Both the position numbers and the translations under genes were made by a program. From assembly GCA_965276675.1 (NCBI GenBank), contig OZ255624.1, positions 2,108,001-2,172,000 on the forward strand: a stretch of 64,000 nt of DNA, written 5' to 3'. The stretch is from G965276675 sp965276675 (GTDB lineage: Bacteria; Acidobacteriota; Terriglobia; Terriglobales; Acidobacteriaceae). Below are positions 34,830 through 41,477 of the stretch, piece by piece. How positions within the stretch are numbered: position 1 is the stretch's first letter; each line of letters opens with the position of its first letter. The notes under the pieces were generated by a model that saw only the letters and a program-made list of their open reading frames with translations, did no database searches and was not told where the DNA came from.

Positions 34830-35288
34830 ATGGGTATCGAGAGAATGGCAGTAACGACGGCGTTTAAAAAAATCGATGAGCAAATGCCAAAGGTGATCAC
34901 GCCGCGCGGTCACGGGGTGATCGATTACGCGATGGCCGGCGCTTTCCTGATTGGGGCGTGGCGGATGTGGGAGAGCGAGAAGCGGGCCGCGGTGGCCTCC
35001 TTGGTCACTGGAGGCTTGTTGCTGACCGAGGCTTTGCTGACCGATTATCCGCTGGGGGTGAAACCGATGCTGTCGTTTGAAGTACACGGCCAGATCGATC
35101 ACGCGTTCATGCCGGTCGCACTCGCGATACCGCAGACATTCGCATTCAAGTCGAAGGGTGCGATGTGGTTCTTCCGCATCAATGCGATAGCGGCCGGGCT
35201 GGTGGTCTCGATGACGAACTTCAACGCGAACGCCAGCGCACGGCAGCCGGTGATCCCCATCGACAGACAGCAGCCGGCTGCCTCCTAG
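34830..35288 (+). CDS. Small membrane protein of unknown function
   Basis: A 152-residue protein with about four hydrophobic spans: VIDYAMAGAFLIGAWRMW, ASLVTGGLLLTEALL, IDHAFMPVALAIPQTFA and FFRINAIAAGLVVSM. The order and GHGVIDYAMAG start resemble the SPW-repeat type membrane proteins. A basic N-terminal segment (KKIDEQMPKVITPRGH) is cytoplasmic if the usual rule holds. GGGGAGG upstream is a strong ribosome site. Its place directly after the NDH-2 gene suggests a respiratory or membrane link that cannot be shown from sequence. Confidence 0.7.
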   Translation: MGIERMAVTTAFKKIDEQMPKVITPRGHGVIDYAMAGAFLIGAWRMWESEKRAAVASLVTGGLLLTEALLTDYPLGVKPMLSFEVHGQIDHAFMPVALAIPQTFAFKSKGAMWFFRINAIAAGLVVSMTNFNANASARQPVIPIDRQQPAAS

Positions 35289-35439
35289 CTGCCTGGAGCG
35301 ACAATGCCCGGAATGACGGTTCTTGGTGGCCCGCAAGAGAAATGCAATGATCTGCACAAACCTGCGGGCACGGAGCGCCATCTACTTGACTGCACTACTT
35401 CGTTAAATCCGTTTTAGGAAATTCTTTTAGGTGACGCAC

Positions 35440-36021
35440 ATGGCACTTTCCAAGACAACAAAAGATCATGACGAGATCAAGAGCTGGGCCGAGTCGCGCA
35501 AAGCAGTTCCGTCGGAGATTTCAAGCACGGAGAGGAGCGGCGAGCCGGGAATTCTGCGCTTTGAATTTCCTGACGCGCCGAATAGAAATGATGCCGCTCT
35601 GAAGGAGATCTCGTGGGACGATTTCTTTCAGAAATTTGACGAGAGTAACCTGGCACTTCTGTACCAGGAGAAGACGGCGGCCGGACAGACAAGCAACTTC
35701 AACAAGCTGATCCATCCAGAGAATGCCAAGCCCAACGACGCCAAGAGCAAGCCGGCGAAGAAGGCAGCGAGCAAAAAGGCAACGGCGAAGAGCGCCCCGG
35801 CAAAGAAATCCGCACCGGCGAAAAAGAGTGGGAGTGCGAGCAAAGCGGCGCCAGCAAAGAAGACTGCCAAAGCTGCGGCTCCGAAGACTGCGATGAAGAA
35901 GACCGCGATGAAGAAGACTGCAGCCAAGAAAACGACTGCCAAGAAGGCCACTGCCCAAGAGACCGCTGCTAAGAAGACCACGGGGGCAAAAAAGGCTACA
36001 AAGGGGCGTTCTTCCCGTTAG
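35440..36021 (+). CDS. Small acidic-domain protein with a histone H1-like lysine/alanine tail
   Basis: A 193-residue protein in two parts. Residues 1-90 match a widespread small family (KDHDEIKSWAESR, GILRFEFPDA, EISWDDFFQKFDESNLALLY, TSNFNKLIHPE) that databases often label wrongly as a glucan branching enzyme. Residues 95-193 are almost only Lys, Ala, Thr, Ser and Pro with repeats such as AAKK, PAKK and TAMKK, like eukaryotic histone H1 and bacterial H1-like tails. The tail should bind DNA or another polyanion; the first domain may be regulatory. ATG 35440 has TAGGTGA six bases upstream; GTG 35431 is less likely. Confidence 0.78.
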   Translation: MALSKTTKDHDEIKSWAESRKAVPSEISSTERSGEPGILRFEFPDAPNRNDAALKEISWDDFFQKFDESNLALLYQEKTAAGQTSNFNKLIHPENAKPNDAKSKPAKKAASKKATAKSAPAKKSAPAKKSGSASKAAPAKKTAKAAAPKTAMKKTAMKKTAAKKTTAKKATAQETAAKKTTGAKKATKGRSSR

Positions 36022-36123
36022 GTTTGAAGTGCGGCGGTTGCGGGTATGGCAACGAGTCTGAAGATATCAGTTGAGTCAAGGTCGTAGGAATCTGGTTGAG
36101 AGGGAAACTGGGATCGTAGACGC

Positions 36124-37242
36124 ATGAAGATTGTCATCTTTGGCCTCACTGTCAGCTCGTCGTGGGGCAATGGACACGCAACACTCTGGCGTGCGCTGAT
36201 CACTGCTCTTACGGGGCGCGGCCACGAGGTGGTCTTCTTCGAAAAAGACGTTCCCTACTATGCAGGCAATCGGGACCTGTGGGAGCTCCCACCTCGCGGT
36301 GCGCTGCATATATACCCAGAGCTTTCGGCGATCGTAGGCGAGGCGCGGCAGCAGCTTGCAGCGGCGGACCTGGCGATGACAACCAGCTACTGTCCTGATG
36401 GCATGGCTGCGGCACAGCTGATCCTGGAATCCAGGGCTACGATCAAGGCCTTCTATGACCTGGATACGCCGGTAACGCTTGATCGGCTGCGCGGTGGCGA
36501 GCCGGTGGGGTATCTCCCAGCCAGTGGCTTGCGGGATTTCGATCTGGTGCTGAGCTACACCGGCGGCCGTGTATTGACCGAATTGCAGGACCGGCTTGGC
36601 GCGCGGGTAGTTGCGCCGCTCTATGGAAGCGCCGATCCAGAAACGCACCATCCAGTGGCGCCGCGGGATGAGTTCCGGGGTGACCTGTCATACCTGGGCA
36701 CGTATGCCAGTGATCGGCAGGCAACGCTGGAGGCGCTCTTCCTCGAACCCGCGCGTCGGCTGCCAAGATCCCGCTTTGTCATTGGTGGAGCGCAGTATCC
36801 GGCGGAGTTTCCGTGGTCGCCGAATATCTTCTTCGTACGGCACCTGCCACCGTTGCTCCACCCAGCGTTTTTTTGCTCCTCGCGCGCGACGCTAAATGTG
36901 ACACGCCGGGCGATGGCCGACTACGGATACTGTCCTTCGGGGCGGCTCTTTGAGGCAGCGCTGTGTGGAGTGCCGGTGCTGAGCGATACGTGGGAGGGCT
37001 TGGAAACCTTCTTCAAGCCGGGGCAGGAACTTCTGACAGTTCGCAGCTCGCAGGATGTCGTGGACGCGCTGCAACTTACCGATGCGGAGCTCGCGCGCAT
37101 CGCAGAAGCGGGACGCGCGCGCGTCCTGGCCGAGCACACGGCAGAGGCGCGGGCTGAGGAGTTAGAGAGAATCTGCGCCGGGCTTAGCAGTCAGGGAGCC
37201 GCCGTTTCAGGAGTGCGCGAAGAGCTGGCATGTGGGGGATAA
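36124..37242 (+). CDS. CgeB-like glycosyltransferase
   Basis: A 372-residue protein of the CgeB/glycosyltransferase family, GT-B fold. The N-terminal half begins KIVIFGLTVSSSWGNGHATL and has YLGTYASDRQATLEALFLEP further on. The C-terminal nucleotide-binding half contains TLNVTRRAMADYGYCPSGRL, then FEAALCGVPVLSDTWEGLET and FFKPGQELLTVRSSQDVVDA, which match the CgeB spore-maturation family. It should add a sugar to an unknown acceptor. The gene overlaps the nucleotidyltransferase gene by 13 bases, so activation of the sugar and its transfer are probably linked. Confidence 0.85.
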   Translation: MKIVIFGLTVSSSWGNGHATLWRALITALTGRGHEVVFFEKDVPYYAGNRDLWELPPRGALHIYPELSAIVGEARQQLAAADLAMTTSYCPDGMAAAQLILESRATIKAFYDLDTPVTLDRLRGGEPVGYLPASGLRDFDLVLSYTGGRVLTELQDRLGARVVAPLYGSADPETHHPVAPRDEFRGDLSYLGTYASDRQATLEALFLEPARRLPRSRFVIGGAQYPAEFPWSPNIFFVRHLPPLLHPAFFCSSRATLNVTRRAMADYGYCPSGRLFEAALCGVPVLSDTWEGLETFFKPGQELLTVRSSQDVVDALQLTDAELARIAEAGRARVLAEHTAEARAEELERICAGLSSQGAAVSGVREELACGG

Positions 37243-37964
37243 TTCCGGCCGCGGGCGCCGGGAGCCGCATCCAGCCGCTGGCCTTCTCCAAAGAGCTACT
37301 CCCGGTAGGCAGCCGTATCGAGGGCGAGACCGAGCGTCCGCGAGCAGTAAGCGAGTATCTAGTGGAGCGCATGATCCGCGGCGGGGCGGACAAGCTATGC
37401 TTCGTGATCGGGCCGGGAAAGTCGGACATTCTGGAGTATTACGGCTCGGGTCTGTGGGGTGCGGACATTGCGTATGTGGTGCAGGGCAAGCCGGGCGGTT
37501 TGTGTGATGCGGTCTTTCGTGCCGTTCCGCTGGTCGATGAGGACGAGCCGGTGCTGGTGGGACTGCCGGATACGATCTGGTTCCCGGAGGACGGGCTCGC
37601 GCAGTTGCCGGACGAGTACCTCTCGTTTTTGCTCTTTCCGGTCGAGCATCCGGAGTTCTTCGACGCCGTGGTGACGACCGGTGATGGCGCGGTGCAGGAG
37701 ATCCAAGTCAAGCAGCAGGGCGCCAGCACACATTGGGTGTGGGGCGCGTTCAAGATGCCGGGGCGCGTCTTCCACGAGCTTCATGCGCTGTGGCTGCGTC
37801 CAGAGCGCCAGGATGAGTACTTCGGCACACTGGTGAACGCCTACCTAGCACAGGGTGGGACGGCAAAGGCGCTTGCGGTGGGAGAGGCATACGTCGATGT
37901 GGGAACGCTGCATGGCTATCGGGAAGCGATTCGGCTGTTGGAGGAGATAGGGAAGAGGGAGTAG
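37230..37964 (+). CDS. Sugar nucleotidyltransferase (RmlA/GalU type)
   Basis: A 244-residue nucleotidyltransferase. The nucleotide-binding signature is IIPAAGAGSRIQPLAFSKEL followed by LPVGSR, and the catalytic Asp is probably in EPVLVGLPDTIWFPEDG. It should convert a sugar-1-phosphate and NTP to an NDP-sugar and PPi. The signature differs from the strict GxGxRxxPLT in having IQPLAF, common in distant members. It starts inside the end of the glycosyltransferase gene. Its last codons (GKRE and the stop) lie inside the intergenic tandem repeat that follows. Confidence 0.85.
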   Translation: MWGIIPAAGAGSRIQPLAFSKELLPVGSRIEGETERPRAVSEYLVERMIRGGADKLCFVIGPGKSDILEYYGSGLWGADIAYVVQGKPGGLCDAVFRAVPLVDEDEPVLVGLPDTIWFPEDGLAQLPDEYLSFLLFPVEHPEFFDAVVTTGDGAVQEIQVKQQGASTHWVWGAFKMPGRVFHELHALWLRPERQDEYFGTLVNAYLAQGGTAKALAVGEAYVDVGTLHGYREAIRLLEEIGKRE

Positions 37965-38067
37965 GAAGTAGGAAGTAGAAGACCAAAGCTCGATGTTTGC
38001 GCTGAACAGAATTCAGAGAGTGAATCGTTTTCATTGCTATTCCCTACTTCCTAATTCCTGTTCCCTA
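37954..38067. repeat. Imperfect inverted repeat built from GGAAGTA units
   Basis: The left arm (37957-37979) is made of GGAGTAGGAAGTAGGAAGTA units and includes the end of the nucleotidyltransferase gene. The right arm (38041-38066) reads TCCCTACTTCCTAATTCCTG and then TTCCCT, its near reverse complement. About 60 bases lie between. The arms would pair in RNA and may end transcription. Confidence 0.55.
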
Positions 38068-38138
38068 AGTTGGTACGCTCGCCGATCCCCATGCTGATTT
38101 CACCCACGTCCCCGTTGCGGAAACCGCAATGGAAACTC

Positions 38139-38633
38139 ATGCTGAAGAAGATGAGCACACAACGGACGATGCCGGGTGGAAAGGTGATTCGGGAGCAGTT
38201 GACACAGGGAGAGAGTGGGCGCGCTCTCTGCCGATGGTGCCAGCTGGAGGTGCCGAAGGGTCGGTTCACCTTCTGCTCCGCGTGGTGCGTGCACGAGTGG
38301 CGGCTGCGGTCGAACCCCGGCTATCTGCGCGATCAAGTGCTGCTGCGGGATAAGGGCGTCTGTGCCTGCTGCGGCACGGATACGGTCCGCGCCTACTGGC
38401 GGTTGCGCCGGGCGCGCGGTGCTTCGCGAGCGGAGATGCTGGCGAGCTGGGGGTTGAAGCGCATGACGCGGCGCAGCCTGTGGGATGCGGATCATATCCT
38501 GCCGGTGGCGGAGGGGGGAGGGGAGTGTGACCTGCGCAACCTGCGCACACTTTGCCTCCGATGCCATCGCCAGGCGACGGGGGATCTGTGGGTTAGGCTG
38601 CGGCAGTTGAAGAACGTGGCTGCGATCGCCTGA
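38139..38633 (+). CDS. HNH endonuclease domain protein
   Basis: About 164 residues. It has a Cys-rich N-terminal zinc segment (ALCRWCQLEVPKGRFTFCSA, then WCVHEW) and a second (KGVCACCGTD), and an HNH nuclease fold ending WDADHILPVAEGGGECDLRN followed by LRTLCLRCHRQAT. The DH, N and H catalytic positions and CxxC zinc pairs of the HNH family are present. It could be a stand-alone DNA nuclease, for example in repair or defence. The frame is open from 38070; ATG 38139 follows TGGAAA, and 38091 is possible too. No partner genes for a restriction system are close by. Confidence 0.8.
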   Translation: MLKKMSTQRTMPGGKVIREQLTQGESGRALCRWCQLEVPKGRFTFCSAWCVHEWRLRSNPGYLRDQVLLRDKGVCACCGTDTVRAYWRLRRARGASRAEMLASWGLKRMTRRSLWDADHILPVAEGGGECDLRNLRTLCLRCHRQATGDLWVRLRQLKNVAAIA

Positions 38634-38652
38634 TGCTGTCTGCTGCTGTTGT

Positions 38653-39381
38653 CTACTTCTGTTGGAAGATCAGGAAGTAGTCTTGCCCATCGGCTTTGGT
38701 GAAGTGGTAGGTCGCGGTCAGCTTCAGGCCAGCCTCCGCCATCTCGCGAACGATTACATCCGGCATGATGCCATGGTCTGTGCCGTCGCCGTTCTTGTCG
38801 ATGATGCCGATCTTTGCGCCCGTCTTCAGCGCCGGTAGGAGCGTTCTTAGGAAAACCACCGGATTGGCGATCTCGTGGTAGACCTTCAGCATGAGCACGG
38901 CATCGAGGCTGCCGGGCGGAAGCTTGGGGTCTTCAGGTGTGCCCAGCACAACGTGAACATTGGCGATGCCTTCGCGCTTCAGCCGCTGTTCGATGTAGTC
39001 ATGAGCGGCGGGGTTGATGTCCTCGGCATAAACCGATCCCGTGGGACCGACGCGTTTCGCTGCGCGGACAGTAAACCAGCCTGAGCCCGCGCCAAGGTCG
39101 GCGGCAGTTTTGCCAGGAACAATGCCCAGCAGGTCCATCACGCGCCCGATCTGCAGCCGCTGGTCGCGGCCCTCCGTCTCAAAGATGGAAAGGTCGCCGC
39201 TGTAGGGCGTGCTGGTGGGTCGGCTGGTCTGCGTTCCCTGCTGTGCATGGGAGCTCTGCCCGTGGGCCGGCAGCAAGGAAATGGACAGACACATCAACCC
39301 CAGCAAAGCGATCGAAAGCGCGCTGGCGAGAGCACGTTGAAAAAAGGGCAGCGGCTTGCGGAAGAGTTCATAGAAAAGCAT
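38653..39381 (-). CDS. Exported class I SAM-dependent methyltransferase-like protein
   Basis: A 242-residue protein. The leader (ALASALSIALLGLMCLSISL, cut near AHGQ) is followed by a methyltransferase fold: motif I in AADLGAGSGWFTVRAAKRV, motif II near YAEDINPAAHDYIEQRL, and DAVLMLKVYHEIANPVVFLR. Homologues with leaders are known from many Gram-negatives and annotated simply as methyltransferases. The export signal is odd, since SAM is cytosolic; the domain may have another role in the periplasm. ATG 39381 is chosen because it gives the leader; the frame extends to 39522. It is divergent from the amt gene. Confidence 0.8.
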   Translation of the reverse strand: MLFYELFRKPLPFFQRALASALSIALLGLMCLSISLLPAHGQSSHAQQGTQTSRPTSTPYSGDLSIFETEGRDQRLQIGRVMDLLGIVPGKTAADLGAGSGWFTVRAAKRVGPTGSVYAEDINPAAHDYIEQRLKREGIANVHVVLGTPEDPKLPPGSLDAVLMLKVYHEIANPVVFLRTLLPALKTGAKIGIIDKNGDGTDHGIMPDVIVREMAEAGLKLTATYHFTKADGQDYFLIFQQK

Positions 39382-39419
39382 GGGGCAAGAATAGGTCATT
39401 CGCCTAAACCACGCACCTT

Positions 39420-39442
39420 CTGTGTGCGTACCGTACACACAG
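39420..39442. promoter_or_regulatory. Palindrome in the methyltransferase/amt intergenic region
   Basis: CTGTGTG at 39420-39426 pairs with CACACAG at 39436-39442 around a 9-base centre that itself contains GTAC twice. It sits about 40 bases before the methyltransferase start and 220 before the amt start, and could be an operator. Confidence 0.35.
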
Positions 39443-39661
39443 AGGCGCCCGGCGAAGGCACACCAGCCTGCATTTCTGTGTTTGCCTTGAATGAAAACTA
39501 TGCAACAGTATCTCCAGCGCACCTGCGGCCATGCTTGGCAACGGCTGCGGTCCGAGCCCTGCGCTCATTGCAGTCTCCTGTAGAGTCCTAAGCAGCTTGT
39601 TGACAGCCGTCGGTCAGATGCCTTGGCCCGCGTGTCCTCACTCCTACCCGAATGGAGTCCG

Positions 39662-41071
39662 ATGCGTCGTATTTTTTCTAAGCTGTGGGTGTTGGTAGTT
39701 GTGGTCTTCCTGAGCGCCGGCGCGCTGTATGCGCAGGCGGCTGCTGTTGCTGCTCCGAGCGAGGGAGCGCGGCTGCTATCGCTGGAAAAGGCCACGGCGG
39801 ATGCGCGATCCTCCGGCGACAATGCGTGGATGCTGGTCTGTGCGGCGCTGGTGCTGCTGATGACTGGCCCCGGACTGGCGCTCTTCTACGGCGGTCTGGT
39901 GCGCAAAAAGAACATCCTCGGCACCATGATGCAGAGCTTTGCCATGATGGCGATCGTCAGCGTGGCCTGGGCCCTGCTGAGTTACAGCCTCGTCTTTGAC
40001 GCGGGCACCAGCTTCATTGGCGGGCTCCACCATGCCTTCCTACGCGGGGTTGGCGCCGATCCGGACCCGGCGTATGCGGCGACGATTCCAGCGCAGACAT
40101 TCATGATCTACCAGCTGATGTTCGCCATCATCACGCCGGCACTGATCACCGGAGCCTTCGCCGAGCGGATGAAGTTCAGCGCAATGGCCCTCTTTCTGCT
40201 CCTGTGGTCGATCTGTGTGTATGACCCGATGGCGCACATGGTCTGGGGCCAGGGTGGCCTGTTAAACGTCGCGGGCGGGCGCTTTCCTTGCCTGGATTTT
40301 GCCGGCGGCACGGTGGTGCACGTCACCTCCGGCGTCTCCGCACTGGTCTGCGCGCTCTATCTGGGCAAGCGCGTAGGCTACCCGAAGGAGAAGATGACGC
40401 CGCACTCGGTGGTGCTCAGCTTCATTGGAGCGTGCCTGCTGTGGGTGGGCTGGTTCGGCTTTAATGCGGGCAGCGCACTCTCGGCCGGGGCGCTCGCGAG
40501 CAGCGCTTTTGTCGCCACACATTTTGGCGCTGCTGCGGCAGCACTGGGCTGGATGCTCGCCGAGTGGATCCGCAACGGCAAGCCGAGCGCGCTGGGCGCG
40601 ATCTCAGGCGCTGTCGCTGGACTGGTGGCGATTACGCCCGCCGCCGGCTTTGTGCAGCCCATGCCGGCTTTGGTCATCGGCTTTGCCGCAGGGCTCTTCT
40701 GCTACTTTATGGTCACGCGGGTGAAGCAATGGTTCGGCTATGACGATTCGCTGGATGCCTTTGGCGTGCATGGCGCGGGCGGCACGCTGGGCGCGCTCCT
40801 GACTGGTGTCTTTGCGACAAGTGTCGTCAACCCTGTCTTCAAAAGCGCGAATGGCAAGACGCTGCCGTCGGGGGTGATTCAAGGGAACTGGCACCAGTTG
40901 CTGAACCAAGGCGTGGGGGTGGCGATTGCGACCATGCTCGCGGCCATCGGTACGCTGATCTTACTGAAGGTGGTCGATCTGGTGATCGGCCTGCGCATGT
41001 CGACGGAGGATGAGGCGGAGGGCATGGATGTTACGCAACATGGGGAAGAGGGCTATGAGTGGGCATCGTAG
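39662..41071 (+). CDS. amt: Ammonium transporter Amt
   Basis: A 469-residue Amt/MEP/Rh transporter with a cleaved leader (WVLVVVVFLSAGALYAQ) and eleven spans. Family motifs: CAALVLLMTGPGLALFYGGL with VRKKN, the AFAERMKFSAMALF segment, DFAGGTVVHVTSGVSALVCA (twin-His region) and DAFGVHGAGGTLGALLTGVF. It moves ammonium, under PII control. ATG 39662 is chosen since it gives the leader; the frame opens at 39623. glnK follows after 51 bases and glnD after that, a standard nitrogen-control operon. Confidence 0.95.
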   Translation: MRRIFSKLWVLVVVVFLSAGALYAQAAAVAAPSEGARLLSLEKATADARSSGDNAWMLVCAALVLLMTGPGLALFYGGLVRKKNILGTMMQSFAMMAIVSVAWALLSYSLVFDAGTSFIGGLHHAFLRGVGADPDPAYAATIPAQTFMIYQLMFAIITPALITGAFAERMKFSAMALFLLLWSICVYDPMAHMVWGQGGLLNVAGGRFPCLDFAGGTVVHVTSGVSALVCALYLGKRVGYPKEKMTPHSVVLSFIGACLLWVGWFGFNAGSALSAGALASSAFVATHFGAAAAALGWMLAEWIRNGKPSALGAISGAVAGLVAITPAAGFVQPMPALVIGFAAGLFCYFMVTRVKQWFGYDDSLDAFGVHGAGGTLGALLTGVFATSVVNPVFKSANGKTLPSGVIQGNWHQLLNQGVGVAIATMLAAIGTLILLKVVDLVIGLRMSTEDEAEGMDVTQHGEEGYEWAS

Positions 41072-41122
41072 CGAGAACTATTTGCGCCGCCGGACCGCAC
41101 GTGCCACAACAGAGGTGAGGGC

Positions 41123-41461
41123 ATGCAAAAGATTGAAGCCATGATACAGCCGTCCAAGCTCGATGCGGTGAAAGACGCGCTGCTGGAGATCGGTGTCGAG
41201 GGCATGACGATTCTGGAGGCGCGTGGTCATGGCCGTCAAAAGGGGCATACGGAGTTCTATCGCGGCCGCGAGTACGCTGTCGATCTGCTGCCGAAGATCA
41301 AGCTGGAGATGGTGGTGCAGGACGAGATCGTCGAGAAGGCGGTGAGAGCAATCATTGCAGCGGCACGAACGGGGCGCATCGGCGATGGCAAGATCTTCAT
41401 CTCCAAAATCGATGAGGCGATCCGCATCCGCAACGACGAACGCGGCGAGTCGGCCCTGTAG
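41123..41461 (+). CDS. glnK: Nitrogen regulatory protein P-II (GlnK/GlnB)
   Basis: A 112-residue PII protein with the T-loop ARGHGRQKGHTEFYRGREYA, including the uridylylated Tyr51, and the C-loop motif ARTGRIGDGKIFI. It binds ATP/ADP and 2-oxoglutarate, and blocks Amt when nitrogen is plentiful. It lies between amt and glnD, which suggests the GlnK role. The N-terminus MQKIEAMIQPSKLDAVKDAL matches the family exactly. The gap to the glnD ATG is 16 bases. Confidence 0.95.
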   Translation: MQKIEAMIQPSKLDAVKDALLEIGVEGMTILEARGHGRQKGHTEFYRGREYAVDLLPKIKLEMVVQDEIVEKAVRAIIAAARTGRIGDGKIFISKIDEAIRIRNDERGESAL

Positions 41462-41477
41462 CGATGCGAGGCCGGAG

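Noticed and set aside
39530..39550. Sigma-54-like promoter TTGGCAACGGCTGC upstream of amt
   Set aside because: The GG and GC elements are 10 bases apart and not 12, so it does not fit the sigma-54 promoter rule.
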